Below are positions 1 through 5,682 of a stretch of DNA of 18,260 bases, piece by piece. The DNA is from DASXAQ01 sp036406615 (lineage in GTDB: Bacteria > Actinomycetota > UBA4738): positions 1 to 18,260 of the forward strand of contig DASXAQ010000002.1 of assembly GCA_036406615.1 (NCBI GenBank). The letters run 5' to 3'. The notes beneath the pieces were generated by a model that did no database searches, was not told where the DNA came from, and saw only the letters and a list, made by a program, of their open reading frames with translations. The stretch's first letter is position 1. Every line of letters begins with the position of its first letter. A program made the position numbers and the translations under genes.

Positions 1-515
1 ATGGAGGCGACGACGTCGGTCGCCTTCTGGTCGATCGACGTGATCTGACGTGTGAGCGAGTCGATCTGCGTATCGAGCGACCTCACGATCTCCGTCACCG
101 GTCCGTTCGTCGCCTTCATGCGCGTTTCGATGACGACCAGGGCCAGCGCGTTCGCCAGCCGAACGGCGACTGCCCCATTGGGGTCCGTCACCGTGAGGTT
201 AAGCACCCCCGAGGTTCCGATCGTGTCCACCGTGACGTTGTGAGCCGCGACATCGACCGCATCTCGACGAACACCGATCCGCTTCAGCGCGGAGGCCACC
301 TGAGCAGGACCGGTCGCGATGGCACGCGCCGTATCGGCGATCGCCTGCGATTGGGATGGGCTCTGGGGATCGCTTGTATCAAGGACGAACCTGGTCGAGG
401 CCGCGTAGCGAGGGACGTCCGTGGTGTGAAAGAGCAATCCACCCATTCCCAGGAGCACGAGGGCGGCGATCATCCACCAGTGCTGGCGAAAGACCCGATC
501 GACGGCTTCGCTCAA
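1..515 (-). CDS. Wzz-like chain-length determinant protein, N-terminal part (runs off left edge)
   Basis: The minus strand is open from 515 to base 1 (171 codons) and continues outside the window. Residues about 3-12 are a short cytoplasmic start (SEAVDRVFRQ), then a membrane span from about 13 to 31 (HWWMIAALVLLGMGGLLFH). Next comes YAASTRFVLD and a periplasmic-type domain with NVTVDTIGTSGVLNLTV and NGAVAVRLANALALVV, ending in a predicted coiled coil (LDTQIDSLTRQITSIDQK). This order is typical of Wzz/GumC-type proteins that set the chain length of exported polysaccharide, or of the membrane part of a BY-type tyrosine kinase; the C-terminus that would decide lies outside. An in-frame stop at 530-528 confines the start to TTG 515 or CTG 521. 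AAGGGGGTGATC (539-528) is one base from a perfect Shine-Dalgarno sequence. It appears unrelated to the kinase locus. Confidence 0.72.
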   Translation of the reverse strand, partial: MSEAVDRVFRQHWWMIAALVLLGMGGLLFHTTDVPRYAASTRFVLDTSDPQSPSQSQAIADTARAIATGPAQVASALKRIGVRRDAVDVAAHNVTVDTIGTSGVLNLTVTDPNGAVAVRLANALALVVIETRMKATNGPVTEIVRSLDTQIDSLTRQITSIDQKATDVVAS

Positions 516-530
516 CTCCAGCGACGATCA

Positions 531-880
531 CCCCCTTCGACGCCGCCCCGAGATGCGTCCACCAGGCGGCGGGTCGGTACGCGTCTCCCCATCCCTCGTC
601 CCCCCGACGAGATGCCCGGTTTGATATCGAGCCCGCCATCCCGGGCGGGCCACCCCCGCCAACCGCACCTGGACTGCGGGCGGGCGAAACCTCGTAGGCA
701 GCCTCCCTCGGCGAGGGCGACAAAGCATGCCGCCGACGGCGTATTCCGTGTACGTCGGATGAAGCGATCGATGCGAAGGAGCGTCGACAGTCGTGCAGGA
801 TGGCGCAGTTCGAATGGCTCTTGAGCGAGTGGGTTAGCAAGATCCGGCCTCCGTCATCCGAAACGCGCGGATCCTGGGGG
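531..880. other. Gene-poor divergent spacer with several hairpins
   Basis: No reading frame here has convincing coding character; the open frames are Arg/Pro/Ser-rich and overlap neighbouring genes on the other strand. The stretch separates the minus-strand Wzz-like gene from the plus-strand DinB-like gene, so it should hold both promoters. Short perfect inverted repeats occur at 595-611 (CTCGTC, 5-nt loop, GACGAG), 631-650 (GCCCGCC, 6-nt loop, GGCGGGC), 705-717 (CCCTC, 3-nt loop, GAGGG) and 731-741 (CGCC, 3-nt loop, GGCG). All lie upstream of the Wzz-like start and could belong to its leader RNA. No riboswitch family could be assigned by eye. Confidence 0.4.
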
Positions 881-886
881 TAGCAT
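881..886 (+). promoter_or_regulatory. Candidate -10 box for a leaderless DinB-like transcript
   Basis: TAGCAT fits the TANNNT pattern of actinobacterial -10 boxes and lies exactly 7 nt before the ATG at 894, which would place transcription and translation starts together. No good -35 box is seen. The competing reading is that GGGGG (876-880) is a ribosome site for the ATG at 885, but its 4-nt spacing is short. Confidence 0.33.
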
Positions 887-1421
887 GCACCGGATGGCTG
901 CCCCGACCCGTGACGAGGCTCTCGCGACGCTCGAGGAGGGCCGCGGCACGCTGGACGCGCTGTTCGAACGCCTCGGCGAGCAGGAGCTCGTGCGCACCTC
1001 GACGATCGGCGGCGGCGATTGGTCGGCGCTGGACCTGCTCGGCCACATCGGGACGTGGGAGGAACTGGCGCTCGATGCGCTGTCGGCATGGCGGGCGGGG
1101 CGCGTGCCGCTGGTCGAAGAGGTCTTCCGCGCCGCCCCGTCCGTCGACGAGCTGAACGCCCAGCGCATCCAGAGCCTCCGGCGGCGGCGGCCGGACGAGG
1201 TCCGGCGCTGGGCCCACGACACGCACGAGGCGCTGGTCGCCGAGATCACGGCGATGTCCGACGAGGAGTGGACGTCGAAAGCGCCGTACCCAGCCGAGCG
1301 GCGGGACCGGCTCGTGACGCTGCTGGGGTCGGTGCTCGGCGCGCCGCAGCGGCCGTTCGGCCACCCGTTCGCGCACCAGCCGGATCTGCAGGCCTATGTG
1401 GACGAGGTGCGCGGAGCCTGA
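885..1421 (+). CDS. DinB-like four-helix-bundle protein
   Basis: A 178-residue protein (175 if translation starts at the ATG at 894, which a -10 box favours). It resembles the DinB/YfiT-like superfamily: a first amphipathic helix, then the signature WSALDLLGHIGTWEELAL at residues 46-63, and a C-terminal FGHPFAHQPDLQAY segment. His54, His160 and His164 are placed like the three metal-binding histidines of that fold, so a bound divalent metal is likely. Family members include thiol-dependent transferases and many proteins of unknown role, so the substrate cannot be named. ClbS/DfsB-type relatives are an alternative within the same fold. It is convergent with kinase A, with one base between the two stop codons, leaving no room for an intergenic terminator. 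No functional link to the kinases is visible. Confidence 0.8.
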   Translation: MHRMAAPTRDEALATLEEGRGTLDALFERLGEQELVRTSTIGGGDWSALDLLGHIGTWEELALDALSAWRAGRVPLVEEVFRAAPSVDELNAQRIQSLRRRRPDEVRRWAHDTHEALVAEITAMSDEEWTSKAPYPAERRDRLVTLLGSVLGAPQRPFGHPFAHQPDLQAYVDEVRGA

Positions 1422-1422
1422 C

Positions 1423-3480
1423 TCAGACGCCGGCGACCGCGGGGATCCACCCGGCCACGGTCGTCCCGGCGCCGGGCGAGGACCGCACCTCGATCTCCCC
1501 GCCAAGAGCGCCGAGGCGATCGTGGATTCCCTGCAGCCCGGAGCCGCGGCGCGTCGTCCGCGGATCGAATCCCCGTCCGTCGTCCGCGACCTCGAACGTG
1601 AGACGTCCGTTGGACCGCGCGAGCCGCACCTGCGCGCTGGTGGCCTCCGCATACTTGGCCGCGTTCTGCAGAGCCTCCAGACAGGAGAAGTACACCGCCG
1701 CCTCGACATCCTGCTGGAACCGGCCGACTCCGTCGGCGCTCACCGTCACCGCCACCGCGGACTTCGCCGCCTGCGCCTGCAGGGCCGCGACCAGGCCGCG
1801 GTCGGCCAGCAGCGGCGGATAGATCCCGCGGGCGAGATCGCGCAGGTCGTCCAGCGCGACTCTCGAGTCTGCCTCGATCTGCGTGAGCAGCTCGGTGGCG
1901 CGCCCCGGGTCCGACCGTGTCGCATCCTTAGCGAGCCGGGCCTTCAACGTGAGCGCCACGAGCTGTTGCTGCGCGCCGTCGTGGATGTTTCGTTCCAGAC
2001 GACGCCGCTCCTCGTCCTGAGCGGCGACCAGCCGGGTGCGTGACGCGCGCAGATCCTCCAGCCGCGCTTTCAACTCTTCGGTCAGGCGAACGTTGCGCAG
2101 CACCAGCCGGGCCTGCGACGCGAGCCCGCTCAACAGGCTCTCCTTCGACGGGTCCATCGGGTCGCTTGGCGGCATCGACACCGCGAGGGCGCCCAGGACG
2201 TCTCCCCGGTCCTCGATGGGGAACACGGTCCCGTTCGATCCGATGGCGGCGATTCCCGTGGCGTCGGCCGTCACCGAGGGCGGCGCCGCATCGGGACCGG
2301 TCCGATCGGCGTCCGGCCACGATGCCACGACGTGCATCCGATCCTCCAGACGGAGCCACACATCCGCGCGCAGGGCTCCGACGCCGTGGCCGACGACGGT
2401 CGCCATCCGCACGAGCACGTCGTCGTCCGCGTACGCCTCCCCGACGCGCTCCGAGAACTCGGCAAGCACTTCGTACGGCGTGGCGCGCTTCCCGTAGACG
2501 ACCCGGTCGGCGAAGCGCCGGGCGCGGGCCAGGGCCGGCTGGAAGCCGACGGCGACGAGGGCCGCCGCGAGGAACGAGAGTCCGGTGGTGGAGTGGCTGC
2601 CGACGAGGGCGCCGATCCCGCCGACCACCGCCGCATAGATGGCCGTGAAGAACACCGCCAGGCCGGCCACGATCAACGCCTTGCGGATGACGATGTCGAT
2701 GTCGTACAGGCGATACTTCAAGATGGCGATGCCGATGCCGATGGGGATCGCGCCGTACGCGACGAACACGACGCCGCCGAGGTCCCCGACGTCCCCGACT
2801 CCCAGCATCCCCGGGACGAACGACAGCAGGTAGACGCCGAAGAACACCGCCGCGCCCGCCGCGATCCACCGCAGCTGGTGACGTTCGTCGGCGCCGGCGC
2901 GGCGGGCGCGGACCACGAGCGAAGCGACCGACAGCAGGATGCAGAACAGCAGCGCGAACAGCCCGATCAGGCCCAGGATCGAGGCGAGGTCGACGGGCGT
3001 GTCGTCCGAGGTCGGCAGGAACGTTCCGGCGACCGCGATCGCCGCGGTCGAAGCCCGCGAAACCCACCGCCAGCGCGGCGACGCCAGGCGCCCGTCCGGC
3101 AGGCGAAGCAGCAGGTGGGTTCCCATCAGGCCGAACGGCAGGACCCAGGCCATCGCCGAGAAGTAGGTGGTCTCGAACACGCCCTCGGGGAGCATCACCA
3201 GGCTCCAGCACAGGCCGATGACGAGCATCAGCCAACCCGCGGGGTTCCTCTGCTGCCGAAGGGAGACGAGGAGGCCGGCGCCGATGAACGCGGCCACCGG
3301 AACGATCGGCGAGCCGGCGATCCGGGCCATGATCCAGCCGATGCCGTGTCCTTGGTGCAGGGCTCCGGGCACCTGGCCCCCAAGCCCGCCGATCGTCAGG
3401 AGCACCGATGCGACGAACAGGGCCCAGGCCAATGTGCGCAGCCGAGGTGAACTGTCCCCCGCTGTCTCAGCGGCGGACAC
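1423..3480 (-). CDS. Kinase A: membrane GAF-like/HisKA_3 sensor histidine kinase
   Basis: A complete 685-residue kinase. Residues 15-315 hold about eight to ten hydrophobic spans, including the RLPDGRLASPRWRW segment (126-139) and the KYRLYDIDIVIRK motif (255-267) shared by all kinases here. A GAF-like region covers about 335-465. A short coiled coil leads into HisKA_3 (485-552), with phosphoacceptor His500 in RNIHDGAQQQLVAL and the DxxxQ phosphatase element (Asp501, Gln505). The HATPase_c domain (592-680) keeps N-box Asn606 and G1 Asp633. It should autophosphorylate and pass phosphate to a NarL-type receiver. The start is GTG 3480, with GGAGGT 6 nt upstream inside the last codons of the cyclase-regulator gene, which it overlaps by 14 bp (translational coupling). 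By motifs it groups with kinases F and G, not with its array neighbours B-E. Confidence 0.95.
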   Translation of the reverse strand: MSAAETAGDSSPRLRTLAWALFVASVLLTIGGLGGQVPGALHQGHGIGWIMARIAGSPIVPVAAFIGAGLLVSLRQQRNPAGWLMLVIGLCWSLVMLPEGVFETTYFSAMAWVLPFGLMGTHLLLRLPDGRLASPRWRWVSRASTAAIAVAGTFLPTSDDTPVDLASILGLIGLFALLFCILLSVASLVVRARRAGADERHQLRWIAAGAAVFFGVYLLSFVPGMLGVGDVGDLGGVVFVAYGAIPIGIGIAILKYRLYDIDIVIRKALIVAGLAVFFTAIYAAVVGGIGALVGSHSTTGLSFLAAALVAVGFQPALARARRFADRVVYGKRATPYEVLAEFSERVGEAYADDDVLVRMATVVGHGVGALRADVWLRLEDRMHVVASWPDADRTGPDAAPPSVTADATGIAAIGSNGTVFPIEDRGDVLGALAVSMPPSDPMDPSKESLLSGLASQARLVLRNVRLTEELKARLEDLRASRTRLVAAQDEERRRLERNIHDGAQQQLVALTLKARLAKDATRSDPGRATELLTQIEADSRVALDDLRDLARGIYPPLLADRGLVAALQAQAAKSAVAVTVSADGVGRFQQDVEAAVYFSCLEALQNAAKYAEATSAQVRLARSNGRLTFEVADDGRGFDPRTTRRGSGLQGIHDRLGALGGEIEVRSSPGAGTTVAGWIPAVAGV

Positions 3481-4741
3481 GGAACACCTCCACGGGCTCC
3501 TCGCGGCCCTTCACGGTCCGCGAGCCCATCGGCTCGCACTCGACATCAGGCGAGGCCGCGACGGTGGATGCGGCGGCGACGATCTCGCCCGCGCCGGCTT
3601 CGGACTGCAGCCGCTGCGCGACGTTCACGGCGTCGCCGATCACGGTGTACTCGAGCCGTCCCCCGCCGCCGATCGCGCCGGCGATGACCGACCCCGTGTT
3701 AAGTCCGATCCCGACGCCGAGCTCCGGGACGTTGACGTTGCCCCAGCCCTCGGCGTTCAGCTCCGCCTGCCGCGCCTGCATCGCGATCGCGCATCGCAGC
3801 GCGCGCTCCGCGTGGTCCGCAAGCGGATCGGGCGCGCCGAAGATCACCATCACGGCATCGCCCTGGAACTTGTCGATCGTGCCGCCGTACGTGGCGATGA
3901 CGTCCACCATCGCCGACAGGTGGCGCCCCACGATGTCGGCCACCTCCCGGGCGCCGAGGCGCTCCGCGATCGTCGAGAACCCGCGGATGTCGCTGAACAG
4001 GACCGTGACCTCGAGCTCCTGCTGGGCGACCGAGCCGCCCGCCAGATGGGCGGCGACGCCCTGCGGGACGTAGGAGCGAAGCGCCTCCGCGGCCGAGGAC
4101 TGCTGGACGACGGCCTCGTGCAGCCGCTTCAGCTCGTCGACGGCGCGCGAGCCGCCCCGGCCGGCGTCGTCGGCCAGGCGGCGGAACATCTCGGTGACGC
4201 GCCGGTCGATCGACTCCTCGGTGGTTCCCATCGCCGCGGCCATCTCCCGGTAGCCGAGGCCCCTGGACATCATGTCCAGGATCTCGACGTCCTCCTTCGG
4301 GGCCTCGCCCCGCTCGGACAGCCGGGCCGCGATGGTGGGGTCGACCATGGACCCGCCTGCGGCGACCTCGTGGATGGCGCGCGAGAGCTCGTCGCCCTCG
4401 GCCATGCGGTCCTTCAGCAGATAGCCGAGCCCGCTCTGCCCCCCGCCCAGCAGCGCCAGCGCGTACTCCTCGTCGTCGTGGGCGGACAGCACCACCACGC
4501 CGGTGGCGGGCAGCCTGGCTCGGATCTCGTGCGCGCAGTCGATCCCCTCGAGGCGGAAGTTCGGCGGCATCTTGATGTCGGTGACCACGACGTCGGGGGT
4601 GTGCTCCGCGGCGGCGGCCAGCAGGGACGGCGCGTCGGCCGCCACGCCGACGACCTCGATCCCCTCCGACGCGTTCAGGAGCGCGCGAACGCCCTCGCGT
4701 ACCAGCACGTTGTCGTCGGCCAGCACGACCCTGATACTCAT
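3467..4741 (-). CDS. Response regulator: receiver, LuxR-like HTH and class III adenylate cyclase fusion
   Basis: A 424-residue protein in three parts. The receiver (1-125) has the acidic pair Asp9/Asp10, phospho-acceptor Asp55 (VVTDIKMPP), Ser86 and Lys110. Residues 148-190 (DVEILDMMSRGLGYREMAAA and on to SIDRRVTEMFRRL) align with the C-terminal HTH of NarL-type regulators but are degenerate at the LTxRE start. After a linker (LRSYVPQGVAAHLAGG), residues 240-424 form a class III cyclase domain. It has metal Asp251 (FSDIRGFS) and Asp295 (KFQGDAVM), adenine-selecting Lys291 with Thr366, and transition-state Asn373 and Arg377 (GDAVNVAQRL), so the active site looks complete and ATP-specific. The likely output is cAMP controlled by receiver phosphorylation. 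ATG 4741 has a G-rich ribosome site about 8 nt upstream. It is first in an operon with kinase A, its likely partner. DNA binding by the HTH is uncertain. Confidence 0.93.
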   Translation of the reverse strand: MSIRVVLADDNVLVREGVRALLNASEGIEVVGVAADAPSLLAAAAEHTPDVVVTDIKMPPNFRLEGIDCAHEIRARLPATGVVVLSAHDDEEYALALLGGGQSGLGYLLKDRMAEGDELSRAIHEVAAGGSMVDPTIAARLSERGEAPKEDVEILDMMSRGLGYREMAAAMGTTEESIDRRVTEMFRRLADDAGRGGSRAVDELKRLHEAVVQQSSAAEALRSYVPQGVAAHLAGGSVAQQELEVTVLFSDIRGFSTIAERLGAREVADIVGRHLSAMVDVIATYGGTIDKFQGDAVMVIFGAPDPLADHAERALRCAIAMQARQAELNAEGWGNVNVPELGVGIGLNTGSVIAGAIGGGGRLEYTVIGDAVNVAQRLQSEAGAGEIVAAASTVAASPDVECEPMGSRTVKGREEPVEVFRVRR

Positions 4742-4812
4742 CCGCGATCCCCCCGCCGCGCCGCCGAGCCGGCGCCGGCGATCCGTCCCCGCCGAGGTTG
4801 TACCATCCGCGC
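4742..4812. promoter_or_regulatory. Divergent promoter region between the two regulator genes
   Basis: These 71 bp separate the oppositely directed starts at 4741 and 4813. On the plus strand TACCAT (4801-4806) lies 6 nt before GTG 4813 and fits a leaderless TANNNT promoter. On the minus strand TACAAC (4802-4797) overlaps it and could start a leader of about 50 nt for the cyclase-regulator operon. If both are real the two promoters compete for polymerase. The centre holds the perfect 12-bp palindrome GCCGGCGCCGGC (4768-4779), and GCGATCC is directly repeated at 4744-4750 and 4778-4784. The palindrome is a candidate operator, but such strings also arise by chance in GC-rich DNA. Confidence 0.38.
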
Positions 4813-5493
4813 GTGCCGGTGCGCGTCGTCTTCGCCGAGGACAACTATCTCGTCCGCGAGGGCACCGCCGCCCTGCTCGCCACCACGTCCGAGATCGAAC
4901 TCGTGGCGATCGTCTCCGATCTCCCCGGGCTGCTCGAGGCCGTCGGCGCCGAACCGCCCGACGCCGTCCTCACGGACATTCGCATGCCGCCCACCAACAC
5001 GACCGAGGGCATCGACGCCGCGCGCCGAATCCGAACCGAGCACCCCGAGACCGGCGTCGTCGTCCTGTCCCAGTACGCGGAGGAAGCCTACGCCTACGAG
5101 CTGCTGAAGGACGGGGCGGCCGGCCTCGGCTACCTGCTGAAGGAACGGGTCGGCGACGTCGAGGAGCTGGTGCGCGCGCTGACCGAGGTCGCCCGCGGGG
5201 GTTCGGTGCTGGACCCTCGCGTGGTGGAGGCGCTGGTCGCGCGCAAGGACCGGCTGGCGCATTCCCCCATGGCCCAACTGACCGAGCGGGAGCGCCAGGT
5301 TCTGTCGGAGATGGCTCAGGGGAAGAACAACGCCGCCATCGCCAAGGCCCTGTTCCTGACCGAGCGCGCCATCGAGAAGCACATCAACTCGGTCTTCCAC
5401 AAGTTGGGGCTCACCGAGGAGGGTGACGTCAACCGCCGCGTGATGGCGGTCCTGTCCTTCCTGCGCGAGGAAGGCATCCCCGCCGAGGAGTGA
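4813..5493 (+). CDS. NarL/FixJ-type DNA-binding response regulator
   Basis: A complete 226-residue regulator. The receiver (1-125) has acidic Glu9/Asp10, phospho-acceptor Asp55 (VLTDIRMPP), Ser86 and Lys110, at the same residue numbers as the cyclase regulator, so the two receivers are close paralogues. A LuxR/GerE HTH follows: LTERERQVLSEMAQGKNNAA (156-175), then IAKALFLTERAIEKHINSVF (176-195) and HKLGL, a full-length and conserved DNA-binding domain. GTG 4813 was chosen because homologous receivers begin a few residues before the first beta strand and a TANNNT box lies 6 nt upstream; TTG 4798 would add five residues. It sits between the cyclase operon and the kinase array and is the obvious transcriptional output for the kinases. 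No Shine-Dalgarno sequence has good spacing to either start, consistent with a leaderless mRNA. Confidence 0.95.
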   Translation: MPVRVVFAEDNYLVREGTAALLATTSEIELVAIVSDLPGLLEAVGAEPPDAVLTDIRMPPTNTTEGIDAARRIRTEHPETGVVVLSQYAEEAYAYELLKDGAAGLGYLLKERVGDVEELVRALTEVARGGSVLDPRVVEALVARKDRLAHSPMAQLTERERQVLSEMAQGKNNAAIAKALFLTERAIEKHINSVFHKLGLTEEGDVNRRVMAVLSFLREEGIPAEE

Positions 5494-5497
5494 GGTC

Positions 5498-5528
5498 GTC
5501 CGCACGGCGCTGAGGCTAGCCTGCGGAC
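5498..5528 (+). terminator. Candidate hairpin terminator after the NarL-type regulator
   Basis: GTCCGCA (5498-5504) pairs perfectly with TGCGGAC (5522-5528) across a 17-nt loop that itself contains the small palindrome GGCTAGCC (5514-5521). It starts 5 nt after the regulator's stop codon. There is no U-run behind it, so it may be a weak terminator, an attenuating hairpin or an mRNA-stabilising structure. If weak, read-through would join the regulator to the kinase array. Confidence 0.4.
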
Positions 5529-5544
5529 CTTGCCCCGGCCCACC

Positions 5545-5626
5545 GGGCACCCACCACTTCCCGGCGAACCGGACATCCCGGGACCGGTGGTGCTGCCCCC
5601 ACCCCGGGCCCGGTGGGTGCTGCCCC
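5545..5626. promoter_or_regulatory. Cluster of three GGTGG(G)TGC-type boxes upstream of the kinase array
   Basis: Two direct copies, GGTGGTGCTGCCCC (5586-5599) and GGTGGGTGCTGCCCC (5612-5626), lie 26 bp apart. A third, inverted and shorter copy (GGTGGGTGCCC read on the minus strand) spans 5555-5545. CCCACCGGGC (5539-5548) and GCCCGGTGGG (5608-5617) form a perfect 10-bp inverted pair, and CCGGGCCCGG (5604-5613) is a palindrome. All lie 57-145 bp before the GTG of kinase B. Repeated boxes in a promoter are what a NarL-type regulator would bind; this is inference. Confidence 0.35.
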
Positions 5627-5669
5627 GAGACCTTCGGCCCCCACCCTTTTCGTCTGCCTGGCCACAAGC

Positions 5670-5675
5670 GACAAT
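5670..5675 (+). promoter_or_regulatory. Candidate -10 box of the kinase array promoter
   Basis: GACAAT lies exactly 7 nt before GTG 5683, the same spacing as the TAGCAT box before ATG 894 and one base more than the TACCAT box before GTG 4813. It differs from TANNNT at the first base and no clear -35 box is present. A leaderless start would explain the absence of a Shine-Dalgarno sequence before GTG 5683. Confidence 0.32.
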
Positions 5676-5682
5676 TCGCCCC

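Noticed and set aside
675..770. Possible c-di-GMP (GEMM-type) riboswitch on the plus strand, from GGGCGAAACC and GGCGACAAAGC
   Set aside because: The tetraloop stem between the two conserved strings and the later conserved GGTAGC-type half are missing, and the downstream gene appears leaderless. The resemblance is probably chance.
240..824. Plus-strand open frames over the left spacer and opposite the Wzz-like gene
   Set aside because: Arg/Ser/Pro-rich with no family features. The minus strand gives a convincing membrane span and a Wzz-type domain over the left part.
795..830. Possible tRNA T-arm (CAGTTCGAATGG)
   Set aside because: The flanking bases do not form the 5-bp T-stem, and no acceptor or anticodon arm could be built around it.
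3167..5107. Long plus-strand open frame opposite the cyclase regulator and the start of kinase A
   Set aside because: The translation is His/Asp/Arg-rich antisense sequence without domain features, and the minus strand encodes complete catalytic motifs here.
5530..5682. N-terminal extension of kinase B by 51 residues
   Set aside because: The extension is Pro-rich (for example PPLPGEPDIPGPVVLPPP), has no counterpart in the siblings and coincides with the repeat boxes and -10-like box of the spacer.
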